A stretch of 64,000 bases of DNA from Elephas maximus indicus (taxonomy: Eukaryota > Chordata > Mammalia > Proboscidea > Elephantidae), in assembly GCF_024166365.1 (NCBI RefSeq), contig NC_064836.1, positions 36,500,833 to 36,564,832 on the forward strand, given 5' to 3'. Position numbers and translations under genes: made by a program. Under the pieces are notes generated by a model, which was not told where the DNA came from, made no database searches, and worked only from the letters and a program-made list of their open reading frames with translations. The number at the start of each line of letters is the position of its first letter. Position 1 is the first letter of the stretch. Of this stretch, positions 43,917 through 56,300 are shown one piece after another.

Positions 43917-44585
43917 GGAGCCCTGGTGGCGCAGTGGTTAAAGCAATCAACTGCTGTCTTGATAACAGAAATACCACAAATAGATGGCTTTAACAAACAG
44001 AAGTTTATTCTCTCACAGGCTAGTAGGCTAGAAGTCCAAATTCATGGTGTCAGCTCCAGGGGAAAGCTTTCTCTGTTGGCTCTGGAGGAAGGTCCTTGTC
44101 ATCAGTCTTCCCTTGGACTGGGAGCTTCTCCATGCAGGAACCCTGGGTTCAAAGGACTCGCTTAGCTCCTGGTGCTTCTTTTGTGGTGGTACGAGGCCCC
44201 CAACTTCCTGCTTGCTTCCCTTTCCTTTTATCTTGAGAGATAAAAGGTGGTGCAGGCCACACCCCAGGGAAATTCCCTTTACATAGGATTGGGATGTGAC
44301 CTGAGCAAGGATGTTACATCCTACCCTAATCGTCTTTAACCACAGAGATTATGATTTATAACACACAGGAAAATCACAAAATGGAGGAAAACCACACAAT
44401 ACTGTGAAGCTAGTAACCAAGCTGACACACATTTTTGGAGGACACGATTCAATCCCTGACAACTGCTAACCAAAAGTTCAGCGGTTCGAGCCCAACAGGA
44501 AGAAAGATATGGTAGTCTGCTTCCATGGAGATTTACAGCCTTGGTTGTATTGAGTCAGAATCGACTCGATGGCAGTGGGTTTTTG
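43917..44585 (+). mobile_element. SINE split by a solo LTR
   Basis: Left part 43917-43954 (AGGAGCCCTGGTGGCGCAGT to the AACTGC) and right part 44462-44585 (ACTGCTAACCAAAAGTTCAG to CGATGGCAGTGGG). The SINE predates the LTR. Confidence 0.93.
43955..44461 (-). mobile_element. Solo LTR, MaLR-like, inserted in a SINE
   Basis: 507 bases, plus strand TGTCTTGATAACAGAAATAC to CAATCCCTGACA, complement of the LTR family at 35625 and 47140. ACTGC flanks it (43950-43954 and 44462-44466). Confidence 0.95.
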
Positions 44586-44602
44586 GGTAAGCATCATTGG
44601 GA

Positions 44603-44683
44603 GGAGTCCTGGTAGCAATGGTTAAGCCCTTGGCTCTAACTGAATGGTCATTGGTTCCAACTTACCAGCTGCTCTGGTGAGTT
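44603..44683 (+). mobile_element. SINE 5' fragment
   Basis: AGGAGTCCTGGTAGCAATGG to CCAGCTGCTCTGGTGAG; body and tail missing. Confidence 0.85.
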
Positions 44684-44869
44684 TTTTGGGACTCTTTATT
44701 GATTAGTTTTCTGTTATTAAGACTTGGCCAGTGTGCTTACAACTGAGGGGCACACTGTGTTGTCAGTATAGAGTGGCTCCAGGTGTCTGGGGAGGGACTT
44801 AATCACAGAGAATGAAGATATTCCTGAAAGGTTAAAAAAAAAAAAACAATTTGTTAGAGTACAAGCATG
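44684..44869. other. Unassigned sequence
   Basis: Contains an A12 run near 44836; nothing else recognised. Confidence 0.45.
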
Positions 44870-45008
44870 TCCCACCGGGTTTTCAATGGCTGTGACCTTT
44901 CAGAAGTAGATCACCAGGTCTTTTTTTCTGAGACACCTCTGGGTGGATTCAAACTGCCAACTTTTTTGTTAGTAGCCAAGTGCCTAGCCATTTGTGCCAC
45001 CCAGGAAC
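44870..45008 (-). mobile_element. SINE, second subfamily, 5' part
   Basis: CACCGGGTTTTCAATGGCTG to GTGCCACCCAGGAACT; tail lost. Confidence 0.9.
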
Positions 45009-45225
45009 TGGACAGGTAAAATAGACATCCTTTATTCCAGAGATATCTTTGACTCGAAAGGTATCAAAGGAATTTATGCTGGTGTGGTACCATTTTCTTT
45101 AATGCTGTGTTGACACAGTTTTGAGGCCCTGTTTGGAGGCCCACCCATTTCTCTTCTTGAGAAGCTGATTGAGTACATTAGTCAACTCTCCCCCCATCAG
45201 GTTCTTCTTTTTGTTTTAAAGCACT

Positions 45226-45795
45226 TTTTTTCTTTAAGTGTGCTTTAGGTGAAGGATTACAGCTCAAGTGAGTTTCTCACACAAAAATTTATACATATAT
45301 TGTTATGTGACCCTAGTTGCTCTCCCCATAATGTGACAGTACACTCTCCCTTTCTACCCTGGGTTTCTTGTCTCCATTTAACCAGCTCCTGTCCTTTTCT
45401 GCCTTCTCATCCCGTCTTCCGACAGGAGCTGCCCATTTAGTCTCGTGTATCTACTTGAACTAAGAAGCACAATCTTTATGAGCATCATTTTATGTTTTAT
45501 AGTCCATTCTAATCTTTGTCTGAAGAGTTGGCTTCAGGAATGGTTTTACTTGTGGGTTAACAGAGAGTCCGGAGGCCATGTCTTCTGGGGTTCTTCTACT
45601 CTCAGACCATTAATTCTGCTCTTCTTACTAGAATTTAAGTTCTGCACCCCACTTTTTTCCTGCTCCGTCAGGGACTCTCTGTTGTGTTCCCTGTCAGGGT
45701 CATCATCGGTGGTAGCCGGGTGCCATCTAGTTCTTGTGGTTGCAAGCTGATGGAGTCTCTGGTTTATGTGGCCCATTTTCTATCAGGTTTTTATG
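45226..45795 (-). mobile_element. L1: L1 3' UTR fragment
   Basis: Collinear with 12185-12740 but more diverged: plus TAAGTGTGCTTTAGGTGAAG, CCGACAGGAGCTGCCC, CTGTTGTGTTCCCTGTCAGG. No ORF2 part. Confidence 0.92.
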
Positions 45796-46136
45796 CTCCT
45801 AGGCCACTATATACTTGTCCTAATTGCCCTGGGGTCAAGTACCCAACAACTAGGGATAGTTCCTATGCCCCATGAGCTTGCAGATTAATCCAAAATGCCC
45901 AATTCCCAGAAAGCCAGTGAAATCTAGTTAACCCCACCCTGCTTCCATACATAAGCCCTCTCCTACAACTCCAACTTGTTGTTACCTTGTCTCTGGGTAC
46001 AACCCCCTGTGTGGCCCTGTGTCATGGTGTGCTGTGCCTCCCTGTCTCTGGGAACTGTGAGTATAATAAACCTATTCACTTTTCTCAGCCTTCTTGATTC
46101 CTCTTTCTCACATTGCACCTGACTTATCATCCCACA
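45796..46136 (+). mobile_element. Candidate LTR fragment with AATAAA
   Basis: GGGAACTGTGAGTATAATAA, then AACCTATTCACTTTTCTCAG and a short T/C-rich end to CATCCCACA look like the R-U5 end of an LTR. Borders uncertain; it abuts the L1 fragment on the left. Confidence 0.4.
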
Positions 46137-46171
46137 AATTTGTTAGAGCAGATAGCCAAATAAAGTAATAC

Positions 46172-46326
46172 TACTACTCATTGCTGTCGAGTCAATCCTG
46201 ACTCAAAGCGGCCCTATAGGACAGAGTAGAACTGCCCTATAGGGTTTCCAGGGATCGGCTGGTGGATTCAAATTGCTGACCTTTTGGTTAGCAGCCAAGC
46301 TCTTAAGCACTCTGCCACCAGGGCTT
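46172..46326 (-). mobile_element. tRNA-derived SINE
   Basis: CATTGCTGTCGAGTCAATCC tail to CTGCCACCAGGGCTTC head. Flanks AAATAAAGTAATA / AAGTAAAATAATA suggest a diverged duplication. Confidence 0.94.
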
Positions 46327-47134
46327 CAAGTAAAATAATAGCAACTAATACTTCTGAAGTTGTTGAAAGCTAGTTTCTGAGCCAGGTAAATAGGTGTGAC
46401 CCTTAATACTGTACAAACTGACAAATAGCTCTCCGGATACACGAATGAAGTATATTTTGAAAGCTCAGCTGCCTTTTATACAGATTTGTCAACTGAAATC
46501 TACTCAGAGTAGGCAGAGCATAAAAACCTCATTTTAGTTTGTGCCCTGTCTCTGTTACTAACAGTATCTGCTTAGACCCACTTAGAAAAGGCTACAATGT
46601 TAATTTAACAGAATGATTCCAATTGACCCCGATGAGTTGTTTTTCTGCCTGTGACGTGAATGTTGGCACCAGAATAGATGTCTTAATTTAAGGAGCATAT
46701 TTTACTAATTGAAATGAAGACCTAGGGGTGCAGAAGTAGCAGAGTAACACTTGCAAGTCATCACCAAAATATTAAATCACCGACACAGAAGATCACCTTG
46801 TTATAGAAGTAAAGGCAAAGATATTCATTTGAAAAGAAAAAAAAAAGCACTTTATGAGAGATCAATGATAAAAAAATTGGGTTGATTAAAAAATCTTAAC
46901 AATCGTGCAGAAATAAAAATCTTAAAAAAAAACTACTGGAACAAAAATAAAAATTAGTTGAAGGTAGGTAAGTGAATAAATTTTAGGGAGGGCAATGTAT
47001 TCCTAAAAGGTGAAAACTCATTGACTAAATATGATAAACAATATTAAAAACAAAACCTTTACCTCATTATTACCCATTTGGTGGCAGTGGGTTGCTTTGG
47101 ATGTCATCTGGTCCAATCTGATCTTGGCAAATAT
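46327..47134. other. Unassigned AT-rich sequence
   Basis: No gene or repeat recognised. Confidence 0.45.
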
Positions 47135-47139
47135 GCATT

Positions 47140-47635
47140 TGTCATGGGTTGAATTATGTCCCCCCCAAAATGTATGTATTAACCTGGTCAGGCCTTGATT
47201 CCCAGTATTGCGGAATTGTAAGGTTATGTTAAAGAGGATTAGAGTGGGATTGTAATACCCTTACCAAGTCACATCCCTGATCCAATGTAAAGCGAGTTTC
47301 AGTGGGGTGTGGCCTGCACCACCTTTTATCTTACAAGAGATAAAAAGAAAGGGAAGCAAACACAGAGCTGGGAAACTCATACCACCAAGAAACAGCACCA
47401 GGAGCAGAGTGCGTCCTTTGGACCTGAGGTTACTGCACTGCGATACTCCCAAACCAAATGAAGATGGATGACAAGGACCTTCCTCCAGAGGCAGCAGAGA
47501 CAGAAATCCTTCCTTTGGAGCTGACACTGTGAATTTGGACTTCTAGCCTACTAGTCTGTGAGAAAATAAACCTCTGTTTGTTAAAGCCGTCCACTTGTGG
47601 TATTTCTGTTATAGCAGCACTAGCTGACCAAGACC
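47140..47635 (+). mobile_element. Solo LTR, MaLR-like, with 5-bp TSD
   Basis: 496 bases, TGTCATGGGTTGAATTATG to GACCAAGACC (expected CA end mutated). AATAAA in GAGAAAATAAACCTCTG near the 3' end. GCATT on both sides (47135-47139 and 47636-47640). Confidence 0.93.
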
Positions 47636-47640
47636 GCATT

Positions 47641-48560
47641 TAACACATTTTTCTCAAGCCCCTACTCTGTGCCAGGAAACGTGCTAGTAACTGGGGATAC
47701 ACCAGCAAGTAAACAGACATTGGCCCTGCCCTCATGGAGCTTAGAGCTTAACAAACCTTAATAAAATCATCATGCAATATTAAATATAAAATATTTAATA
47801 AAATATAAATATAAAATTTCAAAATAGAAAAGGAAACCATAGGATGAAGGGAGCTGATGTGGTTTAGGTCCCAAGGGCTCTGAGAAATAGCCATATTTGG
47901 GCCAAGATCTGAGGAAGTGTTAAACTGGGAAGGTGAGAGGATACTATTGGAGAATTTCAGGAAAAAACAAAACAAAAAACTCTGGTCTACGGCAAGAAGG
48001 AGCTTGGTGTGTTTAGGGACCAAAATAAATCTACTCTACTTTCTGGAAGCTATAGAGGTATGGCATGCACAGGAAGCTTGGGCAAAGAACAAGAGGGGAT
48101 AAGAAATGTAGAACCTCCCAGAAGACACCATCAGGGAGGACACCCAGCACCACAGTAATGGGTACACACTAAATGCATTGAAATATTTAGGTGTGACACT
48201 GACTAATTTGTTTTGAAAAGATTATTCTGCCAGATGGAGAAGGGTTGGGGAAGTGGGCGAGAATAGATGTTGTCAGAGCAGTTAGAAGACTATTATGGAA
48301 GCCTAGGGAAGCTGATGGTAGCTTGGGCCAGGGAGCAAATACAAAGAAGTGGACAGATCTGTCAAATCAATAGAACCTGATAATTGGATTTTAGAGTGCG
48401 TGAAGAGGGGAGATGTAAATCTGGCGTTTAAAGTTCTGGCCTGTGCAGAACTGGATGGACAACAGTAGGGAACAGTGGACTAGGGTTAGATTTTAGGAGA
48501 GCTGGGAGAGCAAGGAGGGGTGAAGATCATGGGTTCAGTTTTGACCGTGTTGAATTTGAA
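47641..48560 (+). repeat. Ancient mammalian repeat
   Basis: ACTCTGTGCCAGGAAACGTG, CCCTGCCCTCATGGAGCTTA and, further right, GGTAGCTTGGGCCAGGGAGC follow the order of a common mammal-wide repeat also present at 20650-21340. Family uncertain. Confidence 0.5.
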
Positions 48561-48832
48561 GAACATTTGCCAATGTCACCATCTGGTGTCTTTCTTGGGG
48601 GTACCATGCACATGGAATCCAATATAAACATTGCTTTGCTGCTGTTTGGAGAATTCAAGTAGAAATGCAGAGTAGGTACACAGTCTGGTTTTCAGATTCA
48701 TTGATGTGTAATATCTCAGGTCTGGAAATATTGCACTTCAATGAATCTAAGATAACACCAACTTAATACACTATTATTTTATATACCATGAAGAAGGAGA
48801 AAAATACTGCTGCCTAACATGCATCTGGAAAT

Positions 48833-48988
48833 GCTGGAGGTGTCGTGGTTAAGAGCTACAGCTGCTAACGAAAAGGCCAGCAGTGTGAATCTACCAGGAA
48901 CTCCTTGGAAACAGGGGCAGTTCTACTCTGTCCTAGGGGGTTAGTATGAGTCAGAATCGACTCGATGGCAATGAGTTTGGTTTGGTTT
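48833..48988 (+). mobile_element. tRNA-derived SINE
   Basis: Head GGAGGTGTCGTGGTTAAGAG; body GGGGCAGTTCTACTCTG; tail ATCGACTCGATGGCAATGAG. GCATCTGG occurs on both flanks. Confidence 0.93.
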
Positions 48989-49779
48989 TCTGGTAGGCTG
49001 CATCTGGTCTGTTCAATCACCTCTGAGGCATGCAAAAGTTGGATAATGAAAAGGGAGGACAGAAGAACAATGTAAATGTATGTGTGGATGAAAATATGTG
49101 GAGAGCATCAAGAGAGAAGAAAAATAGTTTAGTAAGCAGCCTGAAGGACATCTAACATTAATGGCCGGGATAGAGGAGAATGATTCCTGAAAGTTAAAAA
49201 TAGGAAGACAGGTAAACATGGGTGACAGAAGCCCAGGAAGAAAAAAGGATATTCAAAAATAAGATAAATAAATAGTATTAAATGTTACTAGAAATTCCCA
49301 CTGAATTTATCAAATGGTAATATTGGTGCTATTGGACAACGCTATTTGTGGAGCGATGGGGATAGAAGTCATATTGGAGTGGGTAGACAGTGAGAGGTAA
49401 ATGAGAAAACAAACTCAGTAGGTAAAGAAAATTTTCAGAAGTTTGTCAATGAAGAATAGAAGAAAGACAAGGAGGTAGTTTCAGTGAAACCATAGATTTA
49501 AGATGAGAGAGATGTGAACATGTTTAACAGCCAGTGGAAGATGTTGAACATACAAAGGAAAGACGGTGTAGCTCATAGTATAAATTAGTGAGAAGATGCG
49601 AAGGAGATGGGATCCAAAACACAGGTGGATGGATTGGTCTCTGAGAAGCTGCCATAATTATCATAGACACAAAGAAAGAAAACAGATGAGATCACCCAGA
49701 ACTGGGTTTTGTTCAGTGGGTACAAGAAAAAGAACAGTGAGGGAAAGGAGTTTATGGTACTGGATATAAAAAAAAAAAT
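48989..49779. other. Unassigned purine-rich sequence
   Basis: A- and G-rich (AGGAAGAAAAAAGGA type); open frames on minus reflect this. No repeat named. Confidence 0.45.
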
Positions 49780-50276
49780 GCTATTAAAATTATGGCTCAC
49801 AGCTGAGTCCAGCACAACTAGGTGGTGCCCGACTACCACCACTGACTGGGATCACAATAGAGGGTCCCAGACAGAGCTAGAGAAAAACGTACCACAAAAT
49901 TCTAAGTCACAAAAAACAAAACAAAACAAAACAAACTAGATTTACTGGTCTGACAGAGACTGGAGAAACCCTGAGAGTATGGCCCCTGGACACCCTTATA
50001 ACTCAGTAATGAAGTCACTCCTGAGGTTCACCCTTCAGCCAAAGATTAGAAAGGCTCATAAAACAAAATGAGACTAAATGGGCACACCAGCCCAGCGGCA
50101 AGGATGAAAAGGCAAGAGGGGACAGGAAAACTGGTAATGGGGAACCTAAGGTTGAGAAGGGAGTATTGACATGTCGTGGGGTTGGCAGACAATGTCACAA
50201 AATAATATGTGTATTAATTGTTTAATGAGAAACTAGTTTGCTCTATAAACCTTCATCTAAAGTACAATTAAAGAAA
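49780..50276 (+). mobile_element. L1: L1 3' UTR fragment, plus strand
   Basis: Sense L1 3' end: GACTGGGATCACAATAGAGG, TTACTGGTCTGACAGAGACT, CCTTCAGCCAAAGATTAGAA, ending AACCTTCATCTAAAGTACAA then A-rich. A (CAAAA)n stretch lies at 49912-49935. Confidence 0.92.
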
Positions 50277-52130
50277 TATGATTGATGGAATCTAAGGTAA
50301 AGATGGAGATGAGGAAAGGGAAGGACTGAGGGGCTGAAAGTTATCCGAGGAGTTGGTGGACTAGACTATTAGGCCATTGCTTTTTTTTCTCTTGTACTTT
50401 CAGTCTGCCCCAAATGGATCCTTTTCCCTGACTTTTAAGCATATGTACATTCTCCCGTCTTAAAATTGTATCATAAATATAACTCATTAGTGAATCTAGA
50501 ATAATATATCATTGTGGTCAAAAAGCAAGAGGCTTGATTTAGTGATGCTGGAGGCAGAGCAGTTATGGGTTGATACGGCGTGACCACAGTTGTAGGTGGC
50601 TTAAGAGTAAGAAGGAGAAGGTCTTTAGAGACAAAAAGATCAAGGGGTTTGCATGAAAAGAGTCATGAAACTGTTGATCCCACTAAGGATAAGGACATAA
50701 CTTGGGATGGATGGGATGGCTGTTGTGTGTAGCAACAAGGAGGGTGATGGTGGGCATGGCTAAGTAGGAGCTGGAAAGAAGGTGACTATTATTTTATTTT
50801 TAAAGAAAATACTTTTAGTTGCAGACTTTACCTATTTAGGGGATACGGTGGGTATTAAATAAATGACACAGGAAGAGAAAGACAGGGAGGAGATATATCA
50901 AGAAATATCACAGCATCTAAACTTAACAAATTCCAAGGAGAAAGGGACATTATCTCTTCCATCCCCACCTCATTTAACAGTAGAGCTTCTCCTGTAACCA
51001 AAGGTTGGAAACACTTCTCATGAAGATTTGTTGTGTCATTTGGCAACAGTTGGGTTAAGAACATTTGATCATTAACCGCACACAAAGGATGCGTAAGCAC
51101 TAGCCTTCATTACTGACCCCTAGCTGAATGGCTCAGCCCTCTATCCTCCTTTGAGGGTCCCTTTGTCATCCTTTGCTAAGGCTTCTCTTGAACCTTCAAG
51201 AAAGTAGTGCTTTTCTTGAACTCCATCTGGTCTTGCTCAGTCTGTGGGAGAAGAAGAAGAAACATGCAGAGGAAGTAATTTTGACTCATTTGATCTTCAC
51301 ACTAAAAGCTCTACAATCTGCTATAACAGACCTGTTACGAGCCCTCGACACCTATATTTACTTACCCTTGATACAGATTCCAGCATTTGTACTGTGTAAG
51401 GATGGGGCGATGGAAGAGACCTGAATGCGGGCACAGAAACTTGAACTCTCCTGGGGAGATAGAGGGTCATCAAAAAGAACTTGGGAACTTGCCAGACAGT
51501 CATATTTATGGTGATTATTTTGAGAGAGAGATTTGTACAAGAGCCATAAATGTTAATGAATTTATCCTTAAGATGCAAAATAATTTGGCTTCAGCTGGCT
51601 TTGGATGAATTTAATTGATTCCTGCTATTTAGCTAATTCTAGCTTCAGTAGCATAGCATTGTGGACACACTCTCCTCTCTGGATTATAATGTCCCCCATC
51701 TTTGTAAGCAGACACACGGAGATGGATGGGCCACATTTGATGTAAAAGTGATAGCTCTCTCCTTGAGATAATGTTTGGAGTTTATTTTTGTTTTGTTTCC
51801 TACTAGGATGAAACCTTTTAATGTTTACATTGTCACAGAACACATGCCAGTGTGAATGTCATTTCATAATGTCCGTAGATGGTTTCATGTATTATTGTTT
51901 TATGTTTTATCACTTTGCAAACAACTTTATTTTTGTTCTTTTTGTTGTGAGGGCTTGTTTGTGAGTGTGTATGTGCCTCCGTGCTGGGGGCAGAGGTAGG
52001 AGATGTGTAGTCAGTATGCCCCCAATCCGTACTCTTCTGCCTAGTTGGACAGAAATTCTGTGGGGTGATGGCCATGGGGAACGCATGTCAATGCTTTTTG
52101 CTGGTGGACCGAATACATCCAGTCTTGCTT
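50277..52130. other. Unassigned sequence without SINEs
   Basis: 1.85 kb with no recognised repeat and no supported gene. Open frames at 50855-51100 (minus), 51173-51424 (plus) and 51833-52075 (minus) have no domain or neighbours in frame. Confidence 0.45.
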
Positions 52131-52365
52131 TACCAGAGAAAGAGCACAGGCTTCACAGTGAGGTATTGCTGAGAGTCTATCCTTCACTGGCAGCTTATTA
52201 GCCTCTGACATTGACATGATGACTTCATTTTTCTCAACCTTATTTTTCTTCTCCAGAAAATGGGAATAATTCTGCTTTCTCTTAAGGTTTTTGAAAGTCT
52301 CAAATGAGGTATGTATGTAAGACATTTTCATAGTGCCCAAAACATAGAGATACTCAACAGACATT
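52131..52365 (+). repeat. MIR
   Basis: AGAGCACAGGCTTCACAGTG ... TTCTCCAGAAAATGGGAATA ... CAAATGAGGTATGTATG follow the MIR order. Confidence 0.65.
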
Positions 52366-53350
52366 CCTTATGTTTCCCGTAATGTAACAATACATTTAAA
52401 AAGCTACAGCAGATTACTTTTCACTTCTATGATACTCTGGAAAGAGAAAATATCTGTAACTTTTTATCATTATTAAATTAGGAAGAGGGATTGCTTGGTG
52501 TTGATTCAATCACTCTATTCGCTTTTGTTCTTCAAAGTTTACATGATATGTTTCAGCAGGATTTATTTTTCAAAGTACATTTCATTATGATTTAACAATG
52601 GGGGATTTTTAGTGCTGTTAACATTTATTCAGAGAAAAAAGTTAAGTATTTTTTTAGTAACATCAGAAAGGAACCATTTGGAGAGATAGATTTATTTTTA
52701 AAAATATTTTTCTTGCAAACAAAAAGGGCATGCTTACATGCACATGAGTGTATAAACTGCATAACATTTATGCTACTGAAGGTTCCTTTCAAAATGGCAC
52801 ACATATTTACTTATTTTAGAAAGACATGTTTTGGCTAGTTTTCTTTCCTGTGATAAAAGCTTGAACAGCCAGATTGGGATGTTATGAAAACATCTTTTGA
52901 AAAGTTTTGACATTCAGGAATTTGAGATTGCAGAGCTATAAGAATCTTTGAACATTTTGATCAAAGAGTCCACAGAAGAGTCCTGATCAAAAGGGGGAAA
53001 ATGTAGAAAAGAATTTAAATTCTCAGGGACTCTAGATTTTTCCAGAGCCCTGGAGGATGGGTGAGTGCCTGAAACTATTGCCCTGAGATAATCTTTTGAA
53101 GCTTAAACAAAAACTATCCCCTGAAGTCTTCTTAAAACCAAACAATAGTTTAGCTTAACTAGTAAACAAATCTGCCTTCAGCGTTATGTTCTTCTAAGAA
53201 CTATCTATACGGGATCAAACTGAGAAGAGTAACTTGAAAAAATGTATAGGAACCTTAGGGGTCAGTGAGTTTATGTTAATCAGGGAGGAACAACTCAGAA
53301 AAGGAAGGCGAGAATGGTTGCACAACTGGAAGAATGTAATCAATGTCACT
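52366..53350. other. Unassigned AT-rich sequence
   Basis: No gene or repeat recognised; left flank of the RTE insertion. Confidence 0.45.
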
Positions 53351-53362
53351 AAATAGTACATG

Positions 53363-56300
53363 CCCCCACGTGTCTCTCAGTTTGTCGTACTGTGGGGGCT
53401 GTGTGTGTTGCTGTGATGCTGAAAGCTATGCCACTGGTATTCAGATACCAGCAGGGTCATCCTTGGAGGATAGGTATCAGCTGAGCTTCCAGACTAAGAC
53501 AGACTAGGAAGAAGGACCCAACAGTCTACTTCTGAAAAGCATTAACCAGTGAAAACCTTATGAATAGCAGTGGAACATTGTCTGATGTAGTGCTGGAAGA
53601 TGAGCCCCCCAGGTTGGAAGGCACTCAAAAGATGACTGGGGAAGACCTGCCTCCTCAAAGTAGAGTCAACCTTAATGATGTGGATGGAGTAAAGCTTTCA
53701 GGACCTTCATTTGCTGATGTGGCATGACTCAAAATAAGAAGAAACAGCTGCAAACATCCATTAATAATCGGAACCTGGAATGTACAAAGTATGAATCTAG
53801 GAAAATTGGAAATCATCAAAAATGAAATGGAACGCATAAACATTGTTATCCTAGACATTAGTGAGCTGAAATGGATTGGTATTGGCCATTTTGAATCGGA
53901 CAATCATATAGTCTACTATGCTGGGAATGACAACTCAAAGAGGAATGGTGTTGCATTCATAGTCAAAAAGAACCTTTCAAGATCTATCCTGAAGTACAAC
54001 ACTGACAGTGATAGGATAATACCTATACACCTACAAGGAAGACCAGTGAATACGACTATTATTCAAATTTGCGCACCAACCACTAGGGCCAAAGATGAAG
54101 AAATAGAAGATTTTTATCAGTTGCTGCCATCTGAAATTGATCGGACATGCAATCAAGATGCATTGATAATTACTGGAGATTGGAATGCAAAAGTTGGAAA
54201 CAAAGAAGAAGGATCAGTAGTTGGAAAATATGGCCTTGGTGATAGAAACAAAGACGGAGATCAAATGACAGAATTTTGCAAGACCAACAACTTCTTCATT
54301 GCAAATACCTTCTTTCACCAACATAAATGGCTACTATACACATGGACCTCGCCAGATGGAACACACTGAAATCAAGCTGACTACATCTGTGGAAAGAGAC
54401 GATGGAAAAGCTCAATATCATCAGTCAGAATGAGGACAGGGGCTGACTGTGGAACAGACCATCGATTGCTCATATGCAAGTTCAAGCTGAAACGGAAGAA
54501 AATCTGAGCAAGTCCACGAGAGCCAAAATATGGCCTTGAGTATATCCCACCTGAATTTGGAGACCATCTCAAGAATAGATTTGATGCATTGAACACTAGT
54601 GACTGAAGACCGGACAAGTTGTGTAATGACATCAAGGACATCATCCATAAAGAAAGCAAGAGGTCACTGAAAAGACAGGAAAGAAAGAAAAAACCAAGGT
54701 GGATGTCAGAGGAGACTCCGAAACTTGCTCTCGAGCGTTGAGCAGCTAAACTAAAAGGGAGAATTGAAGAAGTAAAAGAACTGAACAGGAGATTTCAAAG
54801 GGCCTCTTGAGAAGACAAAGTAAAGTATTATAATGACATGTGCAAAGAGCTGGAGATGGAAAACCAAAAGGGAAGAACACACTCGGCGTTTCTCAAGCCG
54901 AAGGAACTGAGGAAAAAATTCAGTCCTCGAGTTGCAATAGTGAAGGATTCCATGGGGAAAATATTAAACGACGCAGGAAGCATCAAAAGAAGATGGAAGG
55001 AATACACAGAGTCATTATACCAAAAAGAATGAGTCGATATTCAACCATTTCAAGAGGTGGCATATGATCAGGAACCAATGGTTCTGAAGGAAGAAGTCCA
55101 AGCTGCTCTGAAGGCATTGGTGAAAAACAAGGCTCCAAGAATTGATGAAATATCAACTGAGGTCTTTCAACAAACAGATGCAGTGCTGGAGGTGCTCACT
55201 TGTATATGCCAAGAAATATGGAAGACAGCTTCCTGGCCAATTGACTGGAAGAGATCCATATTTATGCCTATTCCCAAGAAAGGTGATCCAACCGAATGTG
55301 GAAATTATAGAACAATATCATTAATATCACATGCAAGCAAAATTTTGCTGAAGATCATTCAAAAGCGGCTGCAGCAGTATATTGACAGGGAACTGCCAGA
55401 AATTCAGGCTGGTTTCCGAAGAGGACATGGAACCAGGGACATCATTGCTGATGTCAGATGGATCCTGGCTGAAAGCAGAGAATACCAGAAGGATGTTTAC
55501 CTGTGTTTTATTGACTATGCAAAGTCGTTCGACTGTGTGGATCATAGCAAACTGTGGATAACACTGCAAAGAATGGGAATTCCAGAACACTTAATCGTGC
55601 TCATGAGGAACCTTTACATAGATCAAGAGGCAGTTGTTTGAACAGAACAAGGGGATACTGATTGGTTTAAAGTCAGGAAAGGTGTGCATCAGGGTTGTAT
55701 TCTTTCACCATACCTATTTAATCTGTATGCTGAACAGATAATACGAGAAGCTGGACTATGTGAAGAAGAACGGGGCTTTAGGATTGAAGGATGACTCATT
55801 AACGACCTGCGTTATGCAGATGACACAACCTTGCTTGTTGAAAGTGAAGCGGACTTGAAGCACTTACTAATGAAGATCAAAGACCACAGCCTTCAGTATG
55901 GATTACACCTCAACATAGAGAAAACAAAAATCCTCACAACCGGACCAATGAGCAACATCATGATAAATGGAGAAAAGATTGAAGTTGTCAAGTATTTCAT
56001 TTTACTTGGATCCACAATCAACACCCATGAAAGCAGCACTCAGGAAATCAAAAGACGCATTGCATTGGGCAAATCTGCTGCAAAGGACCTCTTCAAAGTG
56101 TTGAAGAGCAAAGATGTCACCCTTAAGAGTAAGGTGTGCCTGACCCAAGCCATGGTATTTTCAATCGCATCATATGCATGTGAAAGCTGGACAATGAATA
56201 AGGAAGACTGAAGAAGAGTTGATGCCTTTGAATTGTGGTGTTGGTGAAGAATATTGAATATACCATGGACTGCCAAAAGAACAAGAAAATCTGTCTTGGA

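Noticed and set aside
49709-49939. 76-codon plus frame
   Set aside because: Lies in an L1 3' UTR and an A-rich run.
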